64,000 nucleotides of DNA, taken from contig NZ_CP030034.1 in NCBI RefSeq assembly GCF_006874625.1, positions 2,480,001-2,544,000 of the forward strand, in the 5' to 3' direction. The notes under the pieces are model-generated. The model saw only the letters and a list, made by a program, of their open reading frames with translations, did not search any database and was not told the DNA's origin. Both the position numbers and the translations under genes were made by a program. The DNA is from Bdellovibrio sp. NC01 (GTDB taxonomy: Bacteria; Bdellovibrionota; Bdellovibrionia; Bdellovibrionales; Bdellovibrionaceae). Below are positions 43,147 through 52,073 of this stretch, piece after piece (positions within the stretch are counted from its first letter, which is position 1; each line of letters opens with the position of its first letter).

Positions 43147-45207
43147 TTAGAAGTTCAAACCCACACCGACTGTTCCGTAGAAGGTGTTCAACTCTGCTTT
43201 CTGATTTTGCGCCGTATCCGTGAAGGCATAACGTTTATAACCAAAGCCTGCTTCACCGTACAATGATTCAGTCCACAAAACTTTACCGTGGAAGTTCAAT
43301 GACATTGATGAATTCAACGTCACGTTGCTGTCCATCGACTGAGTATAATAGATGAATTCCATATCAACCCATTTTGGATAGCGCATGAATTCAAGAACGT
43401 TGAACAGATCATCGATACTCTTCGGCATTGAACGTGCCCAGAAGACACCGCCGCCCAACATTGGCGCTTTCAACTCATCAAATTTTACGCTTTGATAAGA
43501 ACCCAAAAGACCCACAGATTCGTCACGATTCCAAAGACCTGGAGTAAAACGATATTTCAAATCGACCGTCAATACACTCAAAGGAGCGGTACGACCTGTT
43601 GCTTTATCAACCGTCAATTGATTGAAAGATTGGAAGTATTTTGCAGCGATACCCCAACGTTGGCGAGACGCCCAATAATTTGTCCAACCGAAAAGGTCTT
43701 CAAACCACTGATTGTATGCAAGCTCGCCCAAGAAGATCAAAGTGCCTGATGCACTGACCGCCGAAAGACGCGCTGACAATTCACGAGGATAACCTTTGTA
43801 GATTTCGAAATACGATTTATAAGTCTTACCTTCGAAGTTTACATTCAAGTACGAGCGATTGATTTGACCACGCTCTGTCGCTTTAAATTTCCAATAAAAG
43901 TGACCAGGATCTTTTTCGTCTTGTTCGACTGAATTCTGTGTCGATGTCACTTCTGAAGTCGGTTGTTTACGACCTTCAAGTTTAATACCGTCAATATACG
44001 TGCCCGTTGGCGTGCGTTTGCTTAAGTAAACGCGCGATTGGCTGCGTGGAATTTCAGAAAGCTCTAAACGTTGTCTGAAGACACCGCCACCTTGACCTGG
44101 CAAATAAACGACTGGATTACTTGTTGGCACTGCCGCCGCCCAGAATTTACGTGGATCACCAATCGTCGCTTCAAAGCCGATCATTTTCGTCAGGTTCGAG
44201 TATTGATCTGGATTTAGGATGATCGATTTTCCGACAGGGCGAGTGTCATAACCTACAACACGCAAAATTTTTGGATTTTTTGTGTCCGCGATATCCATCA
44301 ATTGCAACTTGTTCGGCATCACGACGAATTCATAGCTTTCGCCAGTTGCAAGTTCCGCATAAAAACCTGTTGGCACATCCGTCGCAACTTGAACTGTTTT
44401 CTTTGTTGGAGCGTCTTCGTTATTTACAAGGACACGTGGATTGTTTTTCTCGCCACGCGTTTTACCCATCGCAAGACCTTGCGGAGTTTTCTTCACAGCA
44501 TAACGTTGCGAGCACAGTTTTGTTTGATTGCGACCCTCTTCAGAGCTTAAGCAGAAACGGAATGATTCGTTGATATTTGCAAACGCACCTGCTTCATTCA
44601 CGTTCAAAACCGCATATTGAGTGGCAAAGATTCCGCCACGCAAATTTGAAGCTTGAGTACCTGCGCCAAGAAGAGTCTTCTTCCACCCGTCTAATTTCTG
44701 ATTCCACTCTGTGATATCCGCAGCAGAGATTTTTGTTCTCCACAACACGGCTCCGGTGCGCGAAATCATTTCAAGTGTTCCAGAAGAGATCAATCTGTCG
44801 GGCCACGCCATAACAAGAGCTAATTGATCAGCTTGGTTCGCTGCCACGACTTGATTGATTTGTGAATGCGTTTTTCCCAATGGCAACAAGCCAAAGTAAA
44901 AATTCTTTTCATTCAACGAAACATTTCCGACGCGCAGATTTTTACCAGCGTCGCTTAAATCATAATCAAGCTCTAATGGCGGCAAGATCAAACCGTTGTC
45001 GATCTGATCGAAATACATCGCCTTGTTAAATTCTTTTGTCGCCGCAGTTTTCAATAATGAACGCTGAGGAGCTGGAATGTCTTCAGCCTCTTGAGCTGGA
45101 ACATTTACAGAGGGTGCAGAGCTTTGCGTTGAAGCGGCTTCTTGAGCCCGTACCGAAGAACCCAGAACTAATAAAAGGGGCAATACCAGATGCTGCGCAA
45201 TATTCAC
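43147..45207 (-). CDS. Large exported beta-barrel protein; paralog of the 11-13 kb gene
   Basis: 686 residues. The GTG at 45207 is preferred because GAGGTAAACATC precedes it and the signal peptide (NIAQHLVLPLLLVLGSSVRAQ) starts right there; longer in-frame versions only add unlikely residues. The N-terminus is a Pro/Glu/Ser-rich stretch, then two beta-rich domains (one with a Cys pair, FRFCLSS and TKLCSQR), then a barrel-like C-terminus ending GTVGVGLNF. It aligns by eye with the 591-residue protein at 11125-12900 across the PVVYL, YLNV, W-x4-W-x-R and GVFW/GAFW segments. The family is unknown to me. It is the first gene of the minus-strand exported-protein block. Confidence 0.8.
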   Translation of the reverse strand: MNIAQHLVLPLLLVLGSSVRAQEAASTQSSAPSVNVPAQEAEDIPAPQRSLLKTAATKEFNKAMYFDQIDNGLILPPLELDYDLSDAGKNLRVGNVSLNEKNFYFGLLPLGKTHSQINQVVAANQADQLALVMAWPDRLISSGTLEMISRTGAVLWRTKISAADITEWNQKLDGWKKTLLGAGTQASNLRGGIFATQYAVLNVNEAGAFANINESFRFCLSSEEGRNQTKLCSQRYAVKKTPQGLAMGKTRGEKNNPRVLVNNEDAPTKKTVQVATDVPTGFYAELATGESYEFVVMPNKLQLMDIADTKNPKILRVVGYDTRPVGKSIILNPDQYSNLTKMIGFEATIGDPRKFWAAAVPTSNPVVYLPGQGGGVFRQRLELSEIPRSQSRVYLSKRTPTGTYIDGIKLEGRKQPTSEVTSTQNSVEQDEKDPGHFYWKFKATERGQINRSYLNVNFEGKTYKSYFEIYKGYPRELSARLSAVSASGTLIFLGELAYNQWFEDLFGWTNYWASRQRWGIAAKYFQSFNQLTVDKATGRTAPLSVLTVDLKYRFTPGLWNRDESVGLLGSYQSVKFDELKAPMLGGGVFWARSMPKSIDDLFNVLEFMRYPKWVDMEFIYYTQSMDSNVTLNSSMSLNFHGKVLWTESLYGEAGFGYKRYAFTDTAQNQKAELNTFYGTVGVGLNF

Positions 45208-45324
45208 GATGTTTACCTCGTCAGTTGCCATAATTTTAGTGAATGCGAGGTTTCGTAACAAGCTAAATTGTTGGACTGTCTGGGATTTTCGGATTATAGG
45301 TGAGGGGCACTTACAAGGAGTCCT

Positions 45325-46047
45325 ATGTCTTCCGCTCGCACCGTTTACCACATGAGACTTAAAGAAATCATCGACCACACCCCGACAGTCCGGGAACTTG
45401 TGCTTGAAACGGAAAATCCAGCCGAATTTAGCTATAAAGCTGGGCAATTTGTGATGTTGAACGTCCCCCAGGGCGAAGCAAAACCGATTTTGCGTGCTTA
45501 CTCGATCGCATCTGATGACCGCAATAAAAAAGGTTTCCGTCTTCTTTTCAAATTCGTTGAAAACGGCATCGCCTCGACTTTTGTTTGGGCTTTGAAAGGT
45601 GGCGAGCTTTTAAATTTCACAGGACCTTTCGGCAAAGTGTTCTTCCAAGAACCTCCGACAGAGCAAATCGTCTTCTTGAATACGGGCACAGGTCTTTCAC
45701 AACACATCTGCTATTTGCTTTCTAAAAAAGAACAATATCCAAATCTTCGTTACCGTATGCTGTTTGGCGTGCGCAGCGAAAAAGATATGTACTACCAACC
45801 TGAACTTGAAGCGCTGGCAAAAGAACTTCCTGATTTCAAATACGAATTTGTATTGAGCCGCCCTAGCGAAGATTGGAAAGGCAAAAAAGGCTACATCCAA
45901 AACTTCATTTCTGAATTCGATTATAAAAACATCCCGACGACGTTCTATATGTGCGGTAACGGCGGCATGATCAAAGAAGTGAAACATCAATTGATCGAAG
46001 TGGACGGTATCGAGAAAACTCGTATCTGGGCAGAGGCGTTTGACTAA
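45325..46047 (+). CDS. Ferredoxin-NADP reductase-type flavin oxidoreductase
   Basis: 240 residues; ACAAGGAG precedes the ATG. An FNR module: FAD-binding barrel with the R-x-Y-S motif (LRAYSIASDD), then a nucleotide-binding half with GTGLS (LNTGTGLSQHICYLL) and CGNGGMIKEV near the C-terminus. No iron-sulphur or reductase fusion domain is attached, so it likely passes electrons between NAD(P)H and a ferredoxin, flavodoxin or thiol partner. The last eight bases overlap the TTG start of the DMT-transporter gene. It is divergent from the barrel paralog, with about 120 bases that must hold both promoters. Confidence 0.85.
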   Translation: MSSARTVYHMRLKEIIDHTPTVRELVLETENPAEFSYKAGQFVMLNVPQGEAKPILRAYSIASDDRNKKGFRLLFKFVENGIASTFVWALKGGELLNFTGPFGKVFFQEPPTEQIVFLNTGTGLSQHICYLLSKKEQYPNLRYRMLFGVRSEKDMYYQPELEALAKELPDFKYEFVLSRPSEDWKGKKGYIQNFISEFDYKNIPTTFYMCGNGGMIKEVKHQLIEVDGIEKTRIWAEAFD

Positions 46048-46936
46048 GAATCGCGCCGCTCTTGAATTGATCTTTGCCGGAGTCCTGTGGGGCTTCGGCT
46101 TCGTCGCTACGGTGTGGGCATTAGAAGCCTTCACTCCGACAGAAACTTTGATCTATCGTTTCCTTGTCGCCAGTGTGATTGGCGAAGTGATTTACCTGAT
46201 CGTACGCGGTCCCGCTTTAAGATCAGCCAAAGAAGATTTCTTACGTGCCTTCCCTGCTGGTGCTTTGCTTGGCAGCATGTTGCTTCTGCAGGCGATTGGC
46301 TTGAAATACACATCAGCGACAAAGAGTGGTTTCATCACAAGTCTTTATGTGATTTTGGTTCCGCTTGCGAACACTTTGATTTTTAAAACCCCAAGTCACT
46401 GGCGCAATTACTTATTGGCGGCACTCGCCTTGGTGGGAACATTTATTCTGATGAATGCGACGCTGGTCGGAATTAACGTTGGCGATTTGTGGACTGTGGC
46501 ATGTTCGATTCTTGCGACGTTTCACATCATCTATATCGGTCGCATTTCTGCAAAAGTGGGCAATGCCTTTCGCTTTAATAACTTTCAATCTCTATGGAGT
46601 TTGTTTTTCTTAATTCCACTTTTATTCATGCAAGACACGATTGCATGGAAAGTCACAAATCCCCATGCATGGATGGGTGTCTTAGCTTTGGGCTTGGGTT
46701 CAAGTGTGATTGCTTTTTATTTACAGGTGCGCACGCAAAGAATTTTATCGGATACGACAGCAAGTATGCTGTTTCTGTTGGAATCCCCGTTTGCGGCGAT
46801 ATTTGGATTTTTACTTTTGAATGAGCGCCTGACAGTGTTTCAAACATCAGGCGCCGTGATCATTATGATCGCTTCTATCCTTCAGATTCTGTGGGACCCT
46901 TCTTCAAAGACCACAGAAACGCAACCAAAACAATAA
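46040..46936 (+). CDS. EamA/DMT-family membrane transporter
   Basis: 298 residues, ten hydrophobic segments in two EamA repeats; the repeats begin at LELIFAGVLWGFGFVATV and VGDLWTVACSILATFHIIYI. The start is a TTG overlapping the upstream stop, with GAGG just before it. DMT-family transporters move amino acids, metabolites or drugs; nothing in the sequence fixes the substrate. The last 62 bases of this gene overlap the 3' end of the convergent DUF475 gene, so both coding regions share DNA there, an unusual arrangement that should constrain both C-termini. Confidence 0.88.
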   Translation: MTKNRAALELIFAGVLWGFGFVATVWALEAFTPTETLIYRFLVASVIGEVIYLIVRGPALRSAKEDFLRAFPAGALLGSMLLLQAIGLKYTSATKSGFITSLYVILVPLANTLIFKTPSHWRNYLLAALALVGTFILMNATLVGINVGDLWTVACSILATFHIIYIGRISAKVGNAFRFNNFQSLWSLFFLIPLLFMQDTIAWKVTNPHAWMGVLALGLGSSVIAFYLQVRTQRILSDTTASMLFLLESPFAAIFGFLLLNERLTVFQTSGAVIIMIASILQILWDPSSKTTETQPKQ

Positions 46937-47903
46937 CTGCTCCGATAAGGCCCGTAACCCACTCTGGAAAATGCAAGAACGGATCCGTCAGCATGATCGC
47001 TGCCAATGTTCCGATCGCATAAAAAGCGCCATGCTCAAGGTACGCAAATTTCGTTAAAGCTTCTTTTTCGACGAACATAATCGTCAAGCTTCGAACGAAG
47101 AAGGCTCCAATACTTAGACCTACCATGATGATGAAGAGATTGTGAGTGATTGCAAATGCACCAACAACGCCGTCAAAGCTGAAAGAGGCATCCAGAACTT
47201 CCAAGTAAATGAACATCGCCGCACTGGCTTTGTGCATATCCTTCATCGTATCTTCTGTTGCTTCCATGAAAGCGCCAATACCATCCACAGCGACAAAGGT
47301 AATCAAACCCGCAAGTCCAGACACCAAGAACGAGAAGTTCTCTTTTTCTGGAAGAAAGTGCGAAATCGTCACAAGCACGACCACACAAACGGCCATTTCA
47401 ACGGCTTCCACTTTTCCTAAAATCGCAGCAGGCTTTTCAATCCAAGTAATCCAGTGCTCTACCTTTTCAGAGTCATAAAAATAACTCAAAGCCACCATCA
47501 ACAGGAAAGTTCCACCAAATGCCGCTACTTCTAAGTGCGCAGAGATCATCAGCTTCGCATATTCGTCTGGCTTAAATGCCGCAAGTTTTAAAGCGCTGAA
47601 CGGATCGATCTTTGCCACAACAGCAACGATCAATAGTGGAAATACCAAACGCATTCCGAAAACCGCGATCACCATCCCCCATGTCAGGAAACGTTTACGC
47701 CATACTTCTGTCATATTCTTTAATACAGAGGCATTCACGATCGCGTTATCGAATGATAAAGAAATCTCAAGCACCGCTAAAACCGCGGCGATAAACAATG
47801 CTTCGAGCGCCTTCGCCGTCGTTCCACCGTAGTAATGACCAATAAAGTACGAAGCAATTAAACCAAAAATTGAAAAGACAATGGAGCCTCTGAAATATTT
47901 CAT
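46875..47903 (-). CDS. DUF475/TerC-like membrane protein
   Basis: 342 residues, about nine transmembrane segments. ISLSFDNAIVNASVL and LDASFSFDGVVGAFAIT are the two conserved acidic-Asn/Asp motifs of the TerC/DUF475 group, inside membrane segments, where the Asp/Asn residues probably coordinate metal. TerC-type proteins are linked to tellurite resistance, manganese export and membrane protein homeostasis; DUF475 members are poorly characterised. The start ATG at 47903 has only a weak ribosome site. It shares 62 bases tail-to-tail with the DMT transporter gene. Confidence 0.87.
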   Translation of the reverse strand: MKYFRGSIVFSIFGLIASYFIGHYYGGTTAKALEALFIAAVLAVLEISLSFDNAIVNASVLKNMTEVWRKRFLTWGMVIAVFGMRLVFPLLIVAVVAKIDPFSALKLAAFKPDEYAKLMISAHLEVAAFGGTFLLMVALSYFYDSEKVEHWITWIEKPAAILGKVEAVEMAVCVVVLVTISHFLPEKENFSFLVSGLAGLITFVAVDGIGAFMEATEDTMKDMHKASAAMFIYLEVLDASFSFDGVVGAFAITHNLFIIMVGLSIGAFFVRSLTIMFVEKEALTKFAYLEHGAFYAIGTLAAIMLTDPFLHFPEWVTGLIGAVIVLVAFLWSLKKGPTESEG

Positions 47904-48108
47904 AATTCATGATGTGCTCGATTCCCCGAGGCTTGTCAAATTTGAAGTCAATCTTTGCGAACTTCAGTAAAATTCCGAGTGTATTCGAGTCCTAAGCAAA
48001 GCTTGAAACTGACACTTTCGCTTACAGCTTGAACACTTTTCTTTAACTTCTGTGAACAATGACAAATAGGCTCGTGAATTTCTGCGTTTCGAAAGTTTTA
48101 AATAACGA

Positions 48109-48288
48109 ATGAACTTTCGCCACTGCCAGAGCTTCGACAAATTCATGGAAACATTGGGAACGCCTCAGGGTGAGAATCAAAATACCTTTCAGCTAGTTGC
48201 CTCACTTTTCATTCATATTCCCTTACCCATTTTGCTTGGTATCGCTCTTGCCTTATCTGCTGAAAAGGTCAAACCGCGAGTGCTTTGA
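48109..48288 (+). CDS. Possible 59-aa small membrane protein
   Basis: MNFRHCQSFDKFMETL, a polar linker, then one hydrophobic segment (LVASLFIHIPLPILLGIALA) and a short basic tail. A single-pass small protein is possible. No ribosome site precedes the ATG, and the stop codon lies inside the terminator stem, so this may be a chance frame over a leader or small RNA. Confidence 0.25.
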   Translation: MNFRHCQSFDKFMETLGTPQGENQNTFQLVASLFIHIPLPILLGIALALSAEKVKPRVL

Positions 48289-48295
48289 CCTTTTT
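48263..48295 (+). terminator. Intrinsic terminator just upstream of a lipoprotein gene
   Basis: AAAAGGTCAAA, 10-base loop, TTTGACCTTTTT. It ends 13 bases before the lipoprotein start, so it either ends an upstream short transcript or works as an attenuator in the leader of the lipoprotein mRNA. Confidence 0.85.
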
Positions 48296-48308
48296 CATCG
48301 GAGGATTC

Positions 48309-49253
48309 ATGAAGATCGTTGTAGGTATTTTGTCGGCGCTATCTATGTCATTGATGGCCTGTGATACGCCCGTCAAGTTCGAGCAAATCGATCTTGGAAG
48401 CAAGCTGTCTGATCCTGGTATCACACCCCCGCCTGTTCCCGAAATTTCCTTCGTCAAAACTTCGGGCGCTTGTGCGGCAGACAGCTCTACAAATGTGACT
48501 TCGTGTTTGAAGTGCGCGATTCCTCCACTGCCAGAGGTGAAGCCGCCGATGTCGTTGAAGGCGACTCAACTGATGAATATTATGGCGACAGCGTGCCCGA
48601 TCAATCGTGCTTATTATGGAAATAAATTTGCGGCGACGACAATCGCTGACCATTTAGCAAAACTCAATCGTTGCAGCCCCACCGCTTATCCTGACAGCGC
48701 ACCTGATGCGGGACAAAACAATGTCGTGCAACGCTTGCTTGGCGGTGACAGTGCCTTGTTGAATAAGATGTTCACCGGATTATGGTATAAACCACCCTAT
48801 TCAGATTATTTTGAAACTTATTTTGGCTTAGAAGTCGGTCAAGCGATCCAAGTATTCTGCGAACAAAGCGTGCCGAACATTTCAGGCATCTTGGTGCCTT
48901 CTTCGACAGCGCCAAATCCTTATGGTCCACGTTGGGAATCTGGCGATCCAATGCCCGACATGTACGTGAAGGCGAACGATTACCGCGATGGCTTAGCATA
49001 TTGTATTCAAGAAAGTAAGCGCAACCCATGGCAACCTTCAGGAGCGCCACCTGTCGCAAAAAAATGTTCTTATCAAACGATGTCAGGCCCCGCAGGTTCC
49101 GAGGTCAACGCTCAAGTTTCCGCCTGGTTAGCGGCAGGATTTAAAGTCGGAGCGGATTTGAAAAACCAAGGTTTGTGTTCAGCTGTCTCGTCCTTGGCAG
49201 AAATTCAATCCTACCAAGGAGAGATCACAGTCGGCGCTTATATCTGTCAGTAA
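48309..49253 (+). CDS. Cys-rich lipoprotein
   Basis: 314 residues; CGGAGGATTC precedes the ATG. Signal MKIVVGILSALSMSLMAC with lipobox LMAC. The mature part is Pro-rich at first, then holds about nine further Cys (for example GACAADSS, TSCLKCAIPP, TACPINRAYYG, VFCEQSV, AYCIQES, KKCSYQT, GLCSAVS, YICQ at the very end), enough for four disulphides. That points to an extracellular or outer-leaflet globular domain. No family is recognised; it could be a carbohydrate-related or allergen-like fold, but there is no firm motif. The stop is one base from the uvrA stop (convergent). Confidence 0.75.
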   Translation: MKIVVGILSALSMSLMACDTPVKFEQIDLGSKLSDPGITPPPVPEISFVKTSGACAADSSTNVTSCLKCAIPPLPEVKPPMSLKATQLMNIMATACPINRAYYGNKFAATTIADHLAKLNRCSPTAYPDSAPDAGQNNVVQRLLGGDSALLNKMFTGLWYKPPYSDYFETYFGLEVGQAIQVFCEQSVPNISGILVPSSTAPNPYGPRWESGDPMPDMYVKANDYRDGLAYCIQESKRNPWQPSGAPPVAKKCSYQTMSGPAGSEVNAQVSAWLAAGFKVGADLKNQGLCSAVSSLAEIQSYQGEITVGAYICQ

Positions 49254-49254
49254 A

Positions 49255-51861
49255 CTATTTCAAAACAGTCTTCAGGAATTTTCCTGTTTCACTGTCTTTC
49301 ACTTTAGCGACCTGCTCTGGTGTACCGGTTGCGACAATACGTCCGCCACCTTTACCGCCATCAGGTCCTAAATCAATCACGTGGTCTGAAGCTTTGATCA
49401 CTTCTAGATTGTGCTCGATAACTAAAAGAGTGTTGCCTTGATCGGCAAGCTCTTGAATCAGTTCGACCAGTTTGCGAACGTCATCGAAGTGCAAACCAGT
49501 TGTCGGTTCATCCAGGATGTACAATGTTTTTCCTGTACCACGTTTTGAAAGCTCTTTTGAAAGCTTCACACGTTGCGCTTCACCACCCGACAATGTGGTC
49601 GAGCTTTGTCCCAACGTCATGTAATCCAAACCCACTCGGTGCAAAGTTTCAAGCTTGCGATGGATGTGCGAATGATTGCGGAAGAACTCAAGTGCTTCGC
49701 CCACATTCATATCCAATACGTCAGAAATAGATTTGCCTTTGTATTTGATATTTAAAGTTTCGCGATTGTAGCGCTTGCCCAAACATGTGTCGCAAGTCAC
49801 GAAGACGTCACTTAAGAAGTGCATCTCCATGCGGATTTGCCCGTGCCCCATACATGTCTCGCAACGACCACCTTTGACGTTGAAACTAAAACGACCCGGT
49901 TCATAACCGCGCAGTTTCGAGTCCGGAAGATTGGCGAACAAATCACGAATCATCGGGAACAATCCCACATACGTCGCTGGAGTCGAACGTGGCGTACGAC
50001 CAATCGGTCTTTGATTGATATCGATCACCTTATCAATTTTATCCAAGCCTTCGATTTTTTTGTAAGCCGACGGAATAGCTTGTGCATCATAGAAGTGCTT
50101 CGCCAAAATTTTGTAAAGCGTATCGATGATCAACGTACTCTTACCAGAACCAGAAACACCCGTCACGGTCGTGAAAGTACCCAGAGGCAATTCCATGTCG
50201 ACATTTTGCAAATTGTTTCCTGTTGCACCAAGCAGGCGCAATTTATCGCCATTGCCTTTGCGACGCGCTTTCGGAATTGGAATACTGATTTCGCCTTTAA
50301 GATATTTTCCCGTCAAAGAGTTAGGATTATTTTCTAACTCTTGCGGCGTCCCCTGCGCCATCTTTTCGCCGCCCAAGCGACCTGCACGAGGTCCCAAGTC
50401 GACAACAAAGTCGGCGTAACGAATGGTATCTTCGTCATGCTCTACCAACAAAATGGTATTCCCGCGATCTTTAAGTTCACCAATGATATCTAGCAAACGA
50501 TGATGGTCACGCGGATGCAAACCAATACTTGGTTCGTCCATCACATACAGAACCCCAATCAATGAAGATCCGACTTGTGTTGCCAAACGAATACGTTGTG
50601 CTTCACCACCTGATAACGTACGCGAAGTACGACTCAGAGACAGATAGGAAGTTCCCACGCGAATCAAATAATCCAGACGTGAAACGATTTGCTTCACGAT
50701 TTTTTCCGCGATCAATTGATCTTTCGGTTTCCACTTTAATTTAGAAATCCAATCACGCAATTCAACGGCACTTAAATCAGAAAGTTCCGCGATCGTGTGT
50801 TCCGCCAATTTAATATTCAACGCTTCAGGTTTTAAACGCGTGCCATGGCAATCAGGGCAATCGTTCAAAATCATTTCTTCTGATTCTTCATCGTCGTCAT
50901 CAGAAGCTTTTTTACCTTTGTATTTGTAAACGACCTTATCAAGTTTTTTGCCGCCCACCTCACCGTCAGAAAACTGTTCTTCTTCGACAAGATCGATGGT
51001 GCCTAAGCCGTTACATGTCGGGCACGCTCCACGGGGATTGTTGAAACTGAAAAGACGCGGTTCAATTTCGGGGAAGCTATAACCACATTCTGGACACGCC
51101 GAATGCAAAGAATAATTCGTGCGTTCGCCATCCAATGTTTCAATGATCACACGACCGTTCGCCATAGAAAGTGCGGTATTGATACTTTCCGACAAACGCA
51201 GCTTCATAGAGTCTTTAAGAATCAATTGATCGACAACCAAGTCGATATCATGGGTTTTGGTTTTTGCAAGCTTCGTCGCTTTATCAAGATCAATCATCTT
51301 GCCGTCGACTTTCGCTTTCACGAAACCTTTTTTAGCCCAACGTTGGAATTCAGCTAGGAACTCCCCTTTTTTACCGGAAGCCATGGGCGCTAAGACATAA
51401 AATTTGGCACCCGCAGATTTTTTCATGATGTCTTCAATAATCTGCTGCGGCGTTTGACTTGCGACAGGAATGTGATGAATCGGACATTCCGGCACGCCGA
51501 GTTTTGCATAAAGCAGACGCAGATAATCGTAGATCTCTGTGACGGTCCCTACTGTCGAACGCGGATTCGTGCTGACAGATTTTTGGTCGATCGCAATAGC
51601 CGGTGATAAACCTGTGATGGAATCTACTTCTGGTTTCTTTAATTGCTCAAGAAAGTTACGTGCGTAAGCAGAAAGACTTTCAACATAACGACGTTGTCCT
51701 TCGGCATAAACCGTATCAAACGCCAGCGAAGATTTACCGCTACCGCTAAGACCCGTGAACACTGTGATCTTATTTCGAGGAATCACAACGCTGACGTCTT
51801 TGAGGTTGTGTTCTTTTGCACCTTTAACGACGATGCCGTCTTCAATTTCAGAGTGTGCCAT
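49255..51861 (-). CDS. uvrA: UvrABC system protein A with shortened insertion domain
   Basis: 868 residues, against about 940 in E. coli. It recognises helix-distorting DNA damage and loads UvrB in nucleotide excision repair. First ABC half: Walker A GLSGSGKS (37-44), UvrB-binding region (CPIHHIPVAS onward), a zinc module CPECGYSF...CPTCNGLG, signature SGGEAQRIRLATQ. Second half: GVSGSGKST, zinc-binding CETCMGHG...CDTCLGKRY, SGGEAQRVKLSKE, LDEPTTGLHF. Between CPTCNGLG and CPDCHGTRL only about 50 residues remain where E. coli has about 130, and they are acidic (ASDDDDEESEE): the insertion domain that contacts DNA is largely missing, while both catalytic halves are intact. It is convergent with the Cys-rich lipoprotein gene. 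Confidence 0.95.
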   Translation of the reverse strand: MAHSEIEDGIVVKGAKEHNLKDVSVVIPRNKITVFTGLSGSGKSSLAFDTVYAEGQRRYVESLSAYARNFLEQLKKPEVDSITGLSPAIAIDQKSVSTNPRSTVGTVTEIYDYLRLLYAKLGVPECPIHHIPVASQTPQQIIEDIMKKSAGAKFYVLAPMASGKKGEFLAEFQRWAKKGFVKAKVDGKMIDLDKATKLAKTKTHDIDLVVDQLILKDSMKLRLSESINTALSMANGRVIIETLDGERTNYSLHSACPECGYSFPEIEPRLFSFNNPRGACPTCNGLGTIDLVEEEQFSDGEVGGKKLDKVVYKYKGKKASDDDDEESEEMILNDCPDCHGTRLKPEALNIKLAEHTIAELSDLSAVELRDWISKLKWKPKDQLIAEKIVKQIVSRLDYLIRVGTSYLSLSRTSRTLSGGEAQRIRLATQVGSSLIGVLYVMDEPSIGLHPRDHHRLLDIIGELKDRGNTILLVEHDEDTIRYADFVVDLGPRAGRLGGEKMAQGTPQELENNPNSLTGKYLKGEISIPIPKARRKGNGDKLRLLGATGNNLQNVDMELPLGTFTTVTGVSGSGKSTLIIDTLYKILAKHFYDAQAIPSAYKKIEGLDKIDKVIDINQRPIGRTPRSTPATYVGLFPMIRDLFANLPDSKLRGYEPGRFSFNVKGGRCETCMGHGQIRMEMHFLSDVFVTCDTCLGKRYNRETLNIKYKGKSISDVLDMNVGEALEFFRNHSHIHRKLETLHRVGLDYMTLGQSSTTLSGGEAQRVKLSKELSKRGTGKTLYILDEPTTGLHFDDVRKLVELIQELADQGNTLLVIEHNLEVIKASDHVIDLGPDGGKGGGRIVATGTPEQVAKVKDSETGKFLKTVLK

Positions 51862-51969
51862 AATCTCATCATTCTAAGCTGACGGGACAAGCTCCACAAG
51901 CTTCACCCCACCTTTTTGCATTTCACCGCAACGCAAGATGAGCATCGCTCCATTCTACTGTCAAAAAAC

Positions 51970-52073
51970 GGAGCCTATTTAAAAAATCCAGATGAAAGGC
52001 GCGAGGAGGAAGGCATACTTCTCGTACGTCGACGACGAACAACGCAGTCAGCTGGACCTTTTAAAGAGGCTCC
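51970..52073. repeat. About 104-base intergenic repeat with inverted ends
   Basis: The ends are imperfect inverted repeats (GGAGCCTATTTAAAA and, on the other strand, GGAGCCTCTTTAAAA, pairing on through TCCAG-TGA), closing over a GC-rich core with words such as GGCGCGAGGAGG, TACTTCTCGTACGTCGACGA and CAACGC. From general knowledge, this closely resembles an intergenic repeat common in Deltaproteobacteria and other Proteobacteria (flanks like AAAAAGTCCA...GCGTTG...CGACGTACG...CGCGCC...TCTGGACTTTT). It ends exactly at the stop codon of the minus-strand gene, where it may act as a transcription terminator. No second full copy is seen here. Confidence 0.65.

Larger units (their letters stand above)
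47904..48308. other. 405-base intergenic region with a terminator and a possible small gene
   Basis: AT-rich gap between the divergent DUF475 and lipoprotein genes. It carries an intrinsic terminator at its right end and a 59-codon plus-strand frame overlapping it. A minus-strand frame (47964-48146) has a CxxC-x3-C motif but no ribosome site, so I do not call it. No RNA gene recognised. Confidence 0.6.

Noticed and set aside
47964-48146. 60-codon minus-strand frame with a CSSCKRKC motif
   Set aside because: No ribosome site, overlaps the other candidate small frame, and the motif is too short to carry weight.
49255-51861. Frameshift or deletion in uvrA as the reason for its short length
   Set aside because: The frame is continuous, the acidic replacement is smooth, and all catalytic motifs on both sides are intact, so a natural short insertion domain is more likely.
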